Below, one piece after another: positions 51,690 to 61,491 of a stretch of 64,000 bases of DNA; position 1 is the stretch's first letter; every line of letters begins with the position of its first letter. The position numbers and the translations under genes are program-made. The notes under the pieces are model-generated. The model had not been told where the DNA came from, did no database searches, and saw nothing but the letters and a program-made list of their open reading frames with translations. This stretch comes from Improbicoccus pseudotrichonymphae (GTDB lineage Bacteria > Bacillota > Clostridia > Oscillospirales > Acutalibacteraceae): contig AP027924.1 in the NCBI GenBank assembly GCA_036322855.1, positions 1-64,000 of the forward strand. The letters run 5' to 3'.

Positions 51690-53369
51690 TTGAGAAATGA
51701 GATAGATTTAGAAAGTAGCAACTTTCTTGATACCATAATAAAAAAAGACCTTTCTGAAGGTGGAAAGTATTATGGCAAAAAGATAGTAACCAGATTTCCT
51801 CCAGAACCCAATGGTTTCTTACACATAGGCCATGCCAAGGCCATATGCATTAATTTTTTGATAGCCGAAAAATTCGGTGGTTTATGTAATTTAAGAATGG
51901 ATGATACTAATCCGGAAAAAGAAGAAACATTGTTTATTGAATCCATTGAAAAAGATGTGAAGTGGCTGGGATTCGATTGGAGGGATGAGCTTTATTATGC
52001 TTCTGATTATTTTTCAGAAATGTTTGAAATTGCTTTAAATTTGATAAATAAAGGCCTTGCTTATGTTTGTGAGCTTACGGCAGAACAGACGAAAGAATAT
52101 CGCGGAGATTTGAAAAATCCGGCAATAAGTCCGTTTAGAGATAGACCGATTGATGAGAGTTTTGAGATTTTTAACGAAATGAGAGATGGCAAGTATCCGA
52201 ACGGAAAATTTACATTAAGAGCAAAAATAGATTTAAATTCGGGTAATTTTAACATGCGGGATCCTATAATTTACAGGATACTGCATGCGGAACACCATAG
52301 AACCGGAAAAAAGTGGCCTATATATCCAACTTATGATTTTGCGCATCCGATAGAAGATATGCTCGAGGGTATTACTCATTCTTTATGCTCTCTTGAATTT
52401 GAAGATCACAGGCCTTTGTATAATTGGGTTGTAGAAAATGCAAAGATAGACAAAGATAAAGGACTACATGAGATTTTGTCAAGACCTGATCAGATTGAGT
52501 TTGCCAGACTCAATATGGATTATACCGTGATGAGCAAAAGAAAACTTAAAAAACTTGTAGAAGAAAAGGTTGTTGATGGTTGGGATGACCCTCGAATGCC
52601 CACATTGAGCGGGTTAAGAAGACGAGGTTATACTCCCGAGGCAATTAGAAATTTTTGTTCGAAAATAGGTATATCAAAAGCGGTTGGAGTTATAGAAACT
52701 TCGTTTTTGGAAGTTTGTATTAAAAATGATCTAAATAAAAGAGCAACACGCGTTATGGTGGTAATTGATCCACTGGAGTTGGTAATTGAAAATTATCCGG
52801 AAAGCAGAGAAGAAGAATTTGAGATATGTAATAATCCTACATCTGACAATAAAAAATTCCATAAGGCTGTTTTTACTAAGAAGATATTCATAGAAAGAAC
52901 CGATTTTGAAATAATCCCGAAAAAAGATTTTTACAGGCTCAGTTTAGATTCCATAGTAAGGCTTAAGTCTGCCTATTGCGTTAAATGTACCGGATTCGAA
53001 AAAAACAAAAAAGGTGAAATCGTTAGGGTTTTTTGCATTTACTACCCAGAAACGTTAGGAGGCAAAAATTTAATAAATATCAAAGTTAAAGGTACAATTC
53101 ATTGGGTAAGCAGTAAATATTTTACGAATATTAACGTAAACATATATGATAAACTGTTTTTATCACCGAGACCCGAATCGGATGGGAATTTTATGGATAA
53201 AGTTAATCCCGATTCTTTAAAGTTTTACGATAACTGCAAAGCTGAATTGTTTTTAAAAGACGCAGTTGATATGAAACATTTTCAGTTTATGAGAGTCGGA
53301 TATTTTGTTTTTGACAAATTTAAGTCGTCTAACGACAAGATGATGTTTAATCAAACAATTAAGCTTTGA
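51690..53369 (+). CDS. glnS: Glutaminyl-tRNA synthetase
   Basis: A class I synthetase of 559 residues charging tRNA-Gln directly. The HIGH motif is in FLHIGHAKA (45-48), and the KMSKS-type loop is VMSKRKL (about 280). RMDDTNPEKE and TYDFAHPIEDMLEGITHSLC are hallmark GlnRS/GluRS segments, and the C-terminal beta-barrel anticodon domain is present. A TTG start at 51690 follows TTGGGGTATGACAA. Many Firmicutes use GatCAB instead of GlnRS, so its presence is notable but known in Clostridia. Confidence 0.95.
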   Translation: MRNEIDLESSNFLDTIIKKDLSEGGKYYGKKIVTRFPPEPNGFLHIGHAKAICINFLIAEKFGGLCNLRMDDTNPEKEETLFIESIEKDVKWLGFDWRDELYYASDYFSEMFEIALNLINKGLAYVCELTAEQTKEYRGDLKNPAISPFRDRPIDESFEIFNEMRDGKYPNGKFTLRAKIDLNSGNFNMRDPIIYRILHAEHHRTGKKWPIYPTYDFAHPIEDMLEGITHSLCSLEFEDHRPLYNWVVENAKIDKDKGLHEILSRPDQIEFARLNMDYTVMSKRKLKKLVEEKVVDGWDDPRMPTLSGLRRRGYTPEAIRNFCSKIGISKAVGVIETSFLEVCIKNDLNKRATRVMVVIDPLELVIENYPESREEEFEICNNPTSDNKKFHKAVFTKKIFIERTDFEIIPKKDFYRLSLDSIVRLKSAYCVKCTGFEKNKKGEIVRVFCIYYPETLGGKNLINIKVKGTIHWVSSKYFTNINVNIYDKLFLSPRPESDGNFMDKVNPDSLKFYDNCKAELFLKDAVDMKHFQFMRVGYFVFDKFKSSNDKMMFNQTIKL

Positions 53370-53397
53370 TGTTTTTCAACGTTTAAAAATTTTGAAA

Positions 53398-54345
53398 TTA
53401 ATTAAGTTTTGCTTCTACTTTCGTAAAATCGGTCTCGATAATTCTGGTACAGTTTTCGGGAGAGTATACGAATCTTTCTATTTTGTTACCTTTAAAAAAG
53501 TAATTTAATGGTTTGATTTCTTGTTTTTCATCGAATATCTCTATTATAACAAGTTTAATTTTCATTTTTTCCGGTATTATATTTTTTATATAAACGCTTA
53601 CAGGCTGACCTTGGTGAATTCCTTCTCTGAATTCCGCTAATCCTGCCAAGTTTGGCGTAAGTTCTATGAATATTCCATAGTTTTCAATCGAGCGGGTTAT
53701 GCCCGATACTGTTTCGCCCATGTTAAATAATTTTGCATTTTCTTCCCATGTGCCCAACAATTCTTTATGGGATAGATTTATTCTGTCGCCTATAACAGAT
53801 TTTACGATAACATTTATATCATCTCCGATTTTGAACCTTTCGTTTGGATGAGATATGCGTGAAATCGAAATTGCGTCTATGGGCAAAAAAGAAACTATAC
53901 CGCAACCAATATCAGCAAAAACTCCAAAGTTTTCTATGTGAGTTATTTTTGCCTTTATAATATTTCCGGAATCTAATTTAGATATCATGTTTTCGAAACA
54001 AAGCTCTTGTGCCAATCTTCGAGATAAAATCGCTTCAATTTTGCCATTTTTATTTTGTTTTAAATCGGTTATTACAAAACATACAGGTTTATTAACTCTT
54101 GAAATTATGGCTATGTCTCTGGTAGTACCTTCCTGTATCCCCATTGCACCTTCTTTTCTAGGTATTTTACCTTTAATGCACAACATATCTACTATTAGAT
54201 TATGTTCTACATCGCAAACTATAGCTTTGGCTTCGATAATGGTCCTTTTTTCCTTTGCTTCGATTAAATTTTCATATGAAGACGACAGTATATTTTTATT
54301 TTCTTTTGTTTTAATTAAATATCCTTCAGGATAGTAGTTATTCAT
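53398..54345 (-). CDS. S1 RNA-binding domain protein
   Basis: A 315-residue protein with two clear S1/OB domains: GNIIKAKITHIENFGVFADI (about 126-195) and GETVSGITRSIENYGIFIEL (about 205-270). An N-terminal region (KGKIPRKEGAMGIQEGTTRD) precedes them. It resembles the short S1-like proteins of Clostridia rather than full RpsA. ATG at 54345 is chosen because GGGGGGA lies about nine bases upstream; the open frame starts 24 bases earlier. It probably binds mRNA or the ribosome. It is divergent from dapF. Confidence 0.8.
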   Translation of the reverse strand: MNNYYPEGYLIKTKENKNILSSSYENLIEAKEKRTIIEAKAIVCDVEHNLIVDMLCIKGKIPRKEGAMGIQEGTTRDIAIISRVNKPVCFVITDLKQNKNGKIEAILSRRLAQELCFENMISKLDSGNIIKAKITHIENFGVFADIGCGIVSFLPIDAISISRISHPNERFKIGDDINVIVKSVIGDRINLSHKELLGTWEENAKLFNMGETVSGITRSIENYGIFIELTPNLAGLAEFREGIHQGQPVSVYIKNIIPEKMKIKLVIIEIFDEKQEIKPLNYFFKGNKIERFVYSPENCTRIIETDFTKVEAKLN

Positions 54346-54474
54346 TTTGTAAATCCCCCCGAGGATCATCTGTTTAAATATTTATATGAATTCATTATTT
54401 GACTTTATACTCTTCTTTAAATAAAATTCGACATAATTCATTATTTAATATAATAACAGGAGTGGCTAATTGGG

Positions 54475-55344
54475 TTGATTAAATTCATTAAATATCAAGG
54501 TTGCGGCAATGACTACATTTATGTGGATTGTTCGCGAATTTTAGTAGAAGAACCAAAAGAATTGGCTATAAAGATATCTGATAGACACTATGGGGTGGGT
54601 TCTGACGGTTTAATTTTAGTTTTCCCTTCTAAAGATGCCGATGCTGAAATAAAAATTTTTAATGCAGACGGCAGTGAGGCAGAAATGTGCGGTAACGGTA
54701 TAAGGTGCGCTGCTAAATATCTCTACGATAAGAGAAAAGTCAATGAAAATATTAGCATAAAAACTATTTCCGGAATAAAGAAAATAAAAATTTTGAATTC
54801 GCGCGGTAAAGCATTCTTTATAGAAGTTGATATGGGAAGACCTGTTTTTGAAGCCGAAAAAATTCCATTTAATTTAAAATTTTTTCATAGTGACAAAAAA
54901 TCAAATCTTGAAAATGTCATTATCGATAAAAAAATAGAAATAAACGGGAATTTTTATTCTATTACCTGTGTATCTATGGGAAATCCACATTGTGTGATTG
55001 TTTTGGATGAAATTTCAGATTTAAATATTGAGAAAATTGGTTCGGAAATTCAAAACAGCAAATATTTTCCTGAAAGCGTTAATGTCGAATTTGTGAAGAT
55101 AGAAAACAAGGATACGATCTCTATGCGTGTTTTCGAACGCGGAAGTGGTGAAACTATGTCGTGTGGTACAGGAGCATGCGCCTCAATTGCTGCTTTGACA
55201 GCTCAAAACATATTTGAAAAAAATAATAAAATTAAAGTAAGATTAAAAGGTGGTGAACTTTTTATTAATCACACAAGCAACAATACGATTTTGATGTCCG
55301 GATATGCCGAAAGAGTTTTTAGAGGATATTATTCCATAAACTAA
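54475..55344 (+). CDS. dapF: Diaminopimelate epimerase
   Basis: Converts LL- to meso-diaminopimelate for lysine and peptidoglycan synthesis. The two catalytic cysteines are in AEMCGNGIRC (about 72) and TMSCGTGACAS (about 229). FIKYQGCGNDYIYVD near the start is typical. The protein is 289 residues. It begins at TTG 54475 with AGGAGTGG upstream and leads a small operon with pstB and miaA. Confidence 0.95.
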   Translation: MIKFIKYQGCGNDYIYVDCSRILVEEPKELAIKISDRHYGVGSDGLILVFPSKDADAEIKIFNADGSEAEMCGNGIRCAAKYLYDKRKVNENISIKTISGIKKIKILNSRGKAFFIEVDMGRPVFEAEKIPFNLKFFHSDKKSNLENVIIDKKIEINGNFYSITCVSMGNPHCVIVLDEISDLNIEKIGSEIQNSKYFPESVNVEFVKIENKDTISMRVFERGSGETMSCGTGACASIAALTAQNIFEKNNKIKVRLKGGELFINHTSNNTILMSGYAERVFRGYYSIN

Positions 55345-55360
55345 TTTTGAAGGTATATTT

Positions 55361-56149
55361 ATGAATAATGAAATGTCGACAGAAGATAATGAAGATAAAA
55401 AAAAACAAATAGTAATAGAAAAATTGAATTTCTACTATGAAAGTCTTCAGGTGTTAAAAAATATAGATTTATCAGTGGAAAGAAATACAATTGTTTCTTT
55501 TGTGGGGCCTTCCGGATGTGGAAAATCTACTTGCCTCAGAACTATGAATAGGATGAACGATCTTATCCATGGGAATAAAATGAGTGGGAAAATTTTAATA
55601 GAAGGTCAAGATATATATGCGCCGGAAGTTGATGTTACCGTTTTGCGCAAATATGTTGGTATGGTATTTCAAAAACCCAATCCTTTTAATATGAGTATTT
55701 ACGATAATGTAGCCTACGGTCCTCGAGTGCACGGGATCAAAAAAAAGAAAGATTTAAATATCATAGTTGAAAATTCTTTAAAATTAGTTGGTATTTGGGA
55801 AAATGTGAAAGACAGATTAAAAACATGTGCCTTGAGATTATCCGGAGGGCAACAACAAAGAATTTGTATAGCAAGAACCATAGCGGTTTCTCCGAAAATT
55901 TTATTGATGGACGAGCCAACATCGGCGTTGGATCCTAATTCCACTTTAAAAATAGAAAATTTCATAACAGAACTTAAAAAAAAGTATACGGTTATAATAG
56001 TCACACATAACATGCATCAGGCATCCAGAATTTCAGATAAAACCGCATTTTTTCTTTCGGGCGAATTAATAGAATACAACGATACTTTTTCGTTTTTTAA
56101 TCATCCCAAAAACAAAAAAACAGATGAATATATAACGGGAAGGTTATAG
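55361..56149 (+). CDS. pstB: Phosphate ABC transporter ATPase PstB
   Basis: The nucleotide-binding subunit of phosphate import. Walker A is GPSGCGKST, the Q-loop lies in GMVFQKPNPFNMSIYDNVAY (a PstB hallmark), the signature is LSGGQQQR and Walker B is ILLMDEPTSALDP. At 262 residues it is complete. The usual partners pstS, pstC, pstA and phoU are not next to it; they may lie elsewhere. It is 16 bases after dapF and overlaps miaA by one base. Confidence 0.95.
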   Translation: MNNEMSTEDNEDKKKQIVIEKLNFYYESLQVLKNIDLSVERNTIVSFVGPSGCGKSTCLRTMNRMNDLIHGNKMSGKILIEGQDIYAPEVDVTVLRKYVGMVFQKPNPFNMSIYDNVAYGPRVHGIKKKKDLNIIVENSLKLVGIWENVKDRLKTCALRLSGGQQQRICIARTIAVSPKILLMDEPTSALDPNSTLKIENFITELKKKYTVIIVTHNMHQASRISDKTAFFLSGELIEYNDTFSFFNHPKNKKTDEYITGRL

Positions 56150-57081
56150 TGAACGATAATATAAATGGCAACTTACCTTTGTTGATCGTAATATTGGGGC
56201 CTACCGCCGTAGGGAAGACCGAAATGGCGTTTAAACTTGCTCAAAAACTTAATACAGAAATAATTTCCGCAGATTCAATGCAAGTTTACAAAGAGATAAA
56301 TATTTGCAATGCAAAACCAAATAAACAAATATTAAACAGGGTTAAACATCATTTGGTGGACGATATATCTGTAACTGAAAATTACAGTGTTGTGAAATTT
56401 ACCAACAAAGCGAAGGAAATAATAAAAAATTTACACAATAAAAATAAACCAATAATAATATCCGGAGGAACCGGTCTTTACATAAATGCACTTTTGAATA
56501 ATTATCAATTTGAAGAAAAAAATATATATGAATTCGAAGAAGAACATTATAATAAAAATTTATATCAAAAACTTGTTAAAATGGATCCCGAAAGCGCAAA
56601 AATAATAAATCCAAACGATAAAAAAAGAATAATCAGAGCGTTGAGTTTTTTTAATCAATTCAAAAAATCAATTACTTGTCAAATTAAAAATACTTATGAA
56701 AATAATCAAGTAAATTATCGAACAATAAGAATAGGATTAAACTTCAAAGACAGACAAATTTTATATAAAAAAATAAATGATAGAGTGGATTTGATGATAA
56801 AAAAAGGGCTATTGCAAGAAGTTGTTGATTTGAAAAGTAATTACAAATTATCTAAAACGGCCGAAGAAGCCATAGGGCTCAAAGAAATCTTTTCATTTTT
56901 AGATAAGGAAATAAAATTTGAAGAAGCAATAGAAAAAATAAAAATTAACACAAGAAGATATTCTAAACGCCAAATAACTTGGTTTAAAAGAGACAATAAA
57001 ATACATTGGTTTTATCTAGACGAAAGTAAAACCGAAGTAATTTACAAAGAAATTCTGAATTTGCTTACTTCTCAAATCTAA
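56149..57081 (+). CDS. miaA: tRNA dimethylallyltransferase MiaA
   Basis: Adds a dimethylallyl group to A37 of tRNAs that read U-starting codons. The P-loop is GPTAVGKT (17-24), followed by ISADSMQVYKEI and the segment NAKPNKQILNRVKHHLVDDI. SGGTGLYINALL and TRRYSKRQITWFKRD are further family segments. The GTG start shares a base with the pstB stop. At 310 residues it is complete. Confidence 0.95.
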   Translation: MNDNINGNLPLLIVILGPTAVGKTEMAFKLAQKLNTEIISADSMQVYKEINICNAKPNKQILNRVKHHLVDDISVTENYSVVKFTNKAKEIIKNLHNKNKPIIISGGTGLYINALLNNYQFEEKNIYEFEEEHYNKNLYQKLVKMDPESAKIINPNDKKRIIRALSFFNQFKKSITCQIKNTYENNQVNYRTIRIGLNFKDRQILYKKINDRVDLMIKKGLLQEVVDLKSNYKLSKTAEEAIGLKEIFSFLDKEIKFEEAIEKIKINTRRYSKRQITWFKRDNKIHWFYLDESKTEVIYKEILNLLTSQI

Positions 57082-57089
57082 ATAAAAAT

Positions 57090-57764
57090 TTATTTGTTGA
57101 ATATCATAGGTAGTGCAATGATAGGATCAACAAGAGCTTTGTTTTTCATTGCTCCCAAATGCAAATGACCCTTGCTATCTGCTATTTCAGTTGACGGATT
57201 TTTATTTATTACACCAATTTCCTGCCCCGAAACAACATTTTGCCCTTTTTCTACCTTTACATCACTCACATTTGAACAGAAAACAGTAACTTCTAATCCA
57301 GGAATTTTATAAAAAATTTCTACCACTGTGCCGTAATTATCATCTTGGCGGATATTTTCAACTTTTCCCGCAGTTATGGCCACAACCTTCGAACCAGGAT
57401 TGGCTTCAATATCAACTCCCATATGCGCCCTCCAGTCGGCATGAGTCACCGAATACACAGGATTCGTGCTGAATTTTTTAATTACTTTTCCACCATTTTC
57501 TATTGGAAAAACTATTTCAGGTTCCAAATTCTGATTCAAAACTTCTCTGACATTTTCAGGTTCATTGGCGGCACCATCTTTAAATGAATTATTATTATTA
57601 CCGTCATTCACTGAATATTTTTCTTGTACTGTTGAATTAATGAAATCATTAACATTTTTATAAGTGGAAAATACTGCTATTAATATAACAAAAACACATA
57701 TTGACGCAATAATACGAAAACTATTTCCTTTGCCATCTTTTTTTTCAACAAACAATCTAACCAC
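57090..57764 (-). CDS. spoIIQ: SpoIIQ-like M23 peptidase-domain protein
   Basis: A membrane-anchored protein of 224 residues with one N-terminal span (ASICVFVILIAVFSTY) and a C-terminal LytM/M23 domain. ADWRAHMGVDIEANPGSKV contains the HxGxD metal motif and SKGHLHLGAMKN the later histidines. In Clostridia SpoIIQ keeps the metal ligands, unlike Bacillus, and pairs with SpoIIIAH across the engulfing membranes. The spoIIQ assignment rests on size, architecture and the sporulation context; a general wall peptidase is the alternative. Confidence 0.75.
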   Translation of the reverse strand: MVRLFVEKKDGKGNSFRIIASICVFVILIAVFSTYKNVNDFINSTVQEKYSVNDGNNNNSFKDGAANEPENVREVLNQNLEPEIVFPIENGGKVIKKFSTNPVYSVTHADWRAHMGVDIEANPGSKVVAITAGKVENIRQDDNYGTVVEIFYKIPGLEVTVFCSNVSDVKVEKGQNVVSGQEIGVINKNPSTEIADSKGHLHLGAMKNKALVDPIIALPMIFNK

Positions 57765-58361
57765 CTCTATTGGATTTATTATCGGTTAATTGGAATAAAA
57801 ATATTCAATAAGTGAATTTAAAAAATATAATTATAAATGGCAATGAAACTTAATTGAATTTAAATTTTGGCAAAGACTAATAATTATCCAACTTTTCCAA
57901 TTATTTTGTAGTTTAAACTTTGTGAGGCATTGCTAAACATGGACATATTTCAAAAACTCACGATGCATAAACAACAAAACAGAATTCTCAATCATTTCTA
58001 AATTTTTTGACCAACAGTAAGGTCTTTCTACTAAATTTTGCTAGAGCTTGTTCACGCAAAATAAAATGCGGCAGAACACAGAGCATTAAAATAACAATCC
58101 AAAATTATAAGAAAATAAAAAATTTCATTGCAAAACATAAGAACAATATGTCTGAAAAAATCCAAGTTTTGTTAGCGGCAACAACAGTAAAATTTATTTG
58201 AATCTGTTTTGACATAAAATAAACTTTGTATTCTTGAAAAAATCTATCACAGAAACAATTTTCGAAAAATTGCTTTTGTATTCATATTTTGGGATAAAAT
58301 TTATAAAAAATAACAGCGCTTTATTTATGTTGACAGATTTTAAATAAAGAGGCAAAATTTC
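57765..58361. other. Gene-poor region with repeat debris
   Basis: It carries R2 copy 2 (58039-58125) and otherwise unrecognised AT-rich sequence. A short open frame at 58007-58201 overlaps the repeat and is probably not a gene. Confidence 0.5.
58039..58125 (+). repeat. Dispersed repeat R2, copy 2
   Basis: Matches 35103-35190: TAGAGCTTGTTCACG, AAAATAAAAT and AATTATAAGAAAATAAAAAA. Confidence 0.45.
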
Positions 58362-59045
58362 ATGAAAAAAGCTTTGGTTATTCTCAGAAAAATATTTAAT
58401 AAAATTTTAAACTTAATTTTCCCCGAAACTTGTATGTTTTGCGATAGTGACGGGCATGTTTTGTGCGAAAATTGTCGGTATGAAATCGATAAAAAATTCC
58501 GCCCCGAAAAATCAAATTTGGAGATTGATGGAAATTTAATAAATTTTATTTCAGCCTTCAATTACAACGGTATTGTCGCGCAAGTTATAAAAAAATTTAA
58601 ATTTGGCCACAAAAATGCTGGCGAATTTCTTTCTAAATATCTAAAACGTGCTATGGATTTTTATAAAATTAATTTTGATATGATAACTTTTGTGCCAATG
58701 AGTGCTCGCAAACAAGAAAACAGAAAATTTAATCAATCCGAAATACTTGCAAAAAAATTATCTGAGATTGTTGATCGGCCCGTTTTTTGTTTGTTGAAAA
58801 AAAGTAAAGAAAATCTAGAACAAAAAGGATTGGATTTTTATCAGAGAAAATCGAACGTAAGAAATGTTTACGAATTTGATAATAATATGACAAAAAAAAT
58901 AGAAGATAAGAAAATAATATTGATCGACGATATTTTAACAACAGGGGCCACTATAATTGAATGCTCGCGTTTAATTAATTCGAAAAAGCCAAAAGAGATA
59001 ATTTGTCTTATTCTGGCAAAAGTTAACAATACGACAACAAGCTAA
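58362..59045 (+). CDS. ComF-family phosphoribosyltransferase-like protein
   Basis: A 227-residue protein with an N-terminal zinc-binding CxxC pair (CMFCDSDGHVLCENC) and a C-terminal PRTase fold. The PRPP-binding motif is KIILIDDILTTGAT near residue 190, and FVPMSARKQENRKFNQSEIL is the family's middle segment. Relatives assist DNA uptake (ComFC) or have unknown roles; no other competence genes are present. The predicted location is cytoplasmic. Confidence 0.88.
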   Translation: MKKALVILRKIFNKILNLIFPETCMFCDSDGHVLCENCRYEIDKKFRPEKSNLEIDGNLINFISAFNYNGIVAQVIKKFKFGHKNAGEFLSKYLKRAMDFYKINFDMITFVPMSARKQENRKFNQSEILAKKLSEIVDRPVFCLLKKSKENLEQKGLDFYQRKSNVRNVYEFDNNMTKKIEDKKIILIDDILTTGATIIECSRLINSKKPKEIICLILAKVNNTTTS

Positions 59046-59117
59046 ATTTTTGGTTAAAAATGTTAATTTAAATATTTGGTTGATTTTTTGTATTATATAT
59101 GTAACTATAGTTCCATT

Positions 59118-59195
59118 GGTGGGTATAGCTCAATTGGTTAGAGCGCCGGATTGTGGCTCCGGAGGTTGTCGGTTCGATCCCGATTATTCACCCCA
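59118..59195 (+). tRNA. tRNA-His (GTG)
   Basis: A full cloverleaf. The acceptor GTGGGTA pairs with TATTCAC, with an extra 5' G (position -1) typical of tRNA-His. The D arm is GCTCAATTGGTTAGAGC, the anticodon stem CCGGA/TCCGG carries loop anticodon GTG, and the T arm is GTCGG TTCGATC CCGAT. The CCA end is encoded (59193-59195). The last eight bases overlap the 3' end of the M5 gene on the other strand. Confidence 0.97.
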
Positions 59196-60197
59196 TCTTG
59201 TGATAGAAAATAGCATCTAAAACTTCTTGAACGCCTTCTCCTGTCATGGCGGAGGTTTTGAAAAATAGATTATTTTTCTCTCCTTCTCCTTTCTTCAAGG
59301 GACTAATTATTCGATTTAATCCTAAATTATTAGCCTTAGCAGCTTCTTTTATTGCCCAATTTATCTTTCTTTCTTTATCATTTAAAGAATTTTCTTCTAC
59401 CAAATCAATTTTACATCCTATGAACATGAATTTTGTATCCGGAGATGATTTCTTTCCCATACTTACAAAATGACTCACATCGTCGTACATATTATTATCT
59501 TGGGGCAAATTAAAGCAAATACAGACAGTTTGCGTACCTTCGAAACACATTGGCAAAGGACTAGAATACGCTTCTTTCCCCGCGGTGTCCTTAATTAAAA
59601 ATACAGAATAATTTTTACGAAAGTAATGAAAATCTGCACCAACAGTCGGAACATAATTATCTAATGAAGAAAAAGCAAAAGATAATTTTGCTTCTTCTTC
59701 ATTTTCTCTCCATATATATTCGATATATTCGATAAGACAACTCTTTCCAGCATTTCCAAAACCTAAGAAAGTAACTTTTGTTTTATTTACCACCGAATTT
59801 TGCTCAGAAGTATTACTACGAAAAAACTTATAATATGCAGCGACAACAAGACCAGCCAGACCCACACCAACAGCAAGTTTAAAATAATTATCTTTGATTT
59901 TTTCAAGTATACCTTTACTTTTCCTACTATCTTCTTCTTTTTCTTCTTCACTAAAATCTTTGTTATCGCCCTCGTCTTCGCCTTCACTGACTTTTAAATC
60001 ATTTTCACTATCTATATTATCACTATTATCACTTACCGGTGACCCAGCAATATTAACTTTACCATCTGTATTCAAAGGAACAGCCCCAACCAAAGGCTGA
60101 CAACACATGACAACAGCTAAAATAGAAGATATTATCTTATTGTTTTTATTAATCTTCTTGCTATTTTTATTTTCACCTATTCCATTGCTTTCTTTTT

Positions 60198-60201
<4 letters not shown>
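59188..60201 (-). CDS. M5: membrane-anchored Rab-like small GTPase
   Basis: A 337-residue paralogue of M4. It has the signal-like segment IISSILAVVMCCQPLVGA (23-40), an acidic linker nearly identical to that of M4, a span (about 106-124) and a GTPase domain. G1 is GFGNAGKSC (147-155), switch I is PTVGADFHYF, and G3 is KDTAGKEAY. G4 is GCKIDL (262-267), again with Cys in place of Asn, and G5 is TSAMTGEGV (316-324). The Gln after DTAG in Rabs is replaced by Lys, which would weaken GTP hydrolysis if the fold is the same. The C-terminus ends FYHKMG, the last codons lying inside the tRNA-His gene. Upstream and linker sequence is shared with M4, while the GTPase domains are clearly diverged. Confidence 0.85.
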
Positions 60202-60296
<95 letters not shown>

Positions 60297-60327
60297 AATT
60301 TTACCTCCAAAGGTGCTGGTAAAATGA

Positions 60328-60355
60328 ATTGTAGCATTTTGAATTTTGTTGTCAA
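60328..60355 (-). promoter_or_regulatory. M5 promoter
   Basis: TTGACA (60355-60350) and TACAAT (60333-60328) with a 16-base spacer on the minus strand. Confidence 0.75.
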
Positions 60356-60571
60356 ACAGAAATTATGCGAAGCATTTTAAATGCGACATTATTTAGCGGC
60401 GACTTTGTCTCCGCAGGAGACAACTTAGAGCCGCATGTTTCTTTGGGTTTCACCCGTTTCTTTGCGCCAAAGAAATGGGTGAAAAAGAAATAAACTTTAA
60501 TATGTTTAATTTAAATACTTAGAGATAAAAATTTATAAATATATCTTTTCAAAATTTTTCGTGTTATTTGT
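60356..60571. repeat. Shared upstream block between divergent M5 and M6
   Basis: One copy of the block: ATGCGAAGCATTTTAAATGC, GCGGCGACTTTG, GTCTCCGCAGGAGAC and ACATGCGG. The short stem ACCCGTTTCTTTGCGCC / AAAGAAATGGGT follows, then AT-rich sequence also found before M3. Confidence 0.8.
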
Positions 60572-60599
60572 TTGACAGCAAAATTCAAAATGCTATAAT
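60572..60599 (+). promoter_or_regulatory. M6 promoter
   Basis: TTGACA at 60572-60577 and TATAAT at 60594-60599, 16-base spacer, identical to M2. Confidence 0.85.
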
Positions 60600-60651
60600 T
60601 AATTTATCAGTGTTTTCGCTGATTTATATCTTAACATCAGGAGGAAATTTT

Positions 60652-61020
60652 ATGAAAAATAAGTTTATTAAATCTCTTATGAGAAAAGAAAAAATAAGTA
60701 ATAATGAAAATAACGAAAAGATTAGTAAAAATAATAAGATAATATCTTCTATTTTAGCCGTTGCTATGTGTTGTCAGCCACTTGTTGGGGCTGTTGAACC
60801 TGATATTTGTGTAGGCAATAATGATGGAATTGTCGAAGAGACGAAAGGAAAAGAAAACGTATATGGAAATACCGGGAAAGATAGTAAAGAGAAAAGCAAG
60901 AGCATTATTGACAAGATTGGAAATCTTCCGGGTTTTGTTAGGTATGGTATCGTATTAATCGTTGGTGTGTTAATCGGCGGTATCGGTGTTTATGTTTTGA
61001 ATGATTATTTAGACGATTAA
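60652..61020 (+). CDS. M6: short modular membrane protein without AG tract
   Basis: A 122-residue protein starting at the leader ATG (60652, after AGGAGG). MKNKFIKSLMRKEKISNNEN runs directly into the family segment KISKNNKIISSILAVAMCC, so leader and body are joined without any AG repeat. A linker and one span (YGIVLIVGVLIGGIGVYVL) follow, and the protein ends NDYLDD with no cytoplasmic domain. It shows what the fused leader-plus-signal looks like when fixed, and may be a truncated or minimal family member. Confidence 0.8.
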   Translation: MKNKFIKSLMRKEKISNNENNEKISKNNKIISSILAVAMCCQPLVGAVEPDICVGNNDGIVEETKGKENVYGNTGKDSKEKSKSIIDKIGNLPGFVRYGIVLIVGVLIGGIGVYVLNDYLDD

Positions 61021-61069
61021 AGTTAGAAACAACAAGTGTTAAACACCAATAACTTTACTAAATTAATAA

Positions 61070-61340
61070 CATAAATGATATCAGTGGTATTATTGAATCA
61101 TAATAGAAAAAATAAAGTGCTCGAAATGTGGCGGAAAAGAAAAAACAAAAAACTGATTTCTTTTTTGTAATATCTCATCGCTTCTTGTTTTTTCTTTCTC
61201 TGAATATCTAGCGCATAGATTCTCAACATAATCACATTCACATTCTTTGCATAAGTATCTCTGTTTTATTGGTGAAATTCGTATTTCACTCTTTTTTCGC
61301 TATGACATTTTGGGCACATAGCTTTTCTTCTCTTTTCCTT
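61070..61340 (-). pseudogene. IS1-like transposase N-terminal remnant
   Basis: Minus-strand frames read MCPKCHSEK and, in another frame, QRYLCKECECDYVENLCARY followed by SEKEKTRSDEILQK, the zinc-finger start of an IS1 InsA-type protein. No catalytic part is seen. The rest of 61021-61491 shows nothing recognisable. Confidence 0.5.
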
Positions 61341-61491
61341 TTAATATTTTTATTGTTTTATTTTTTGTTCTATTGTAAACGTGCCTACTCAGACGTCATT
61401 TTCAAAAGTTAAAAGCAAAAAATCGGTAAAACACACTTCTTGAATTTATCACCGAATCTACTAACCATAATTGCCAATTTTAAAATATCTG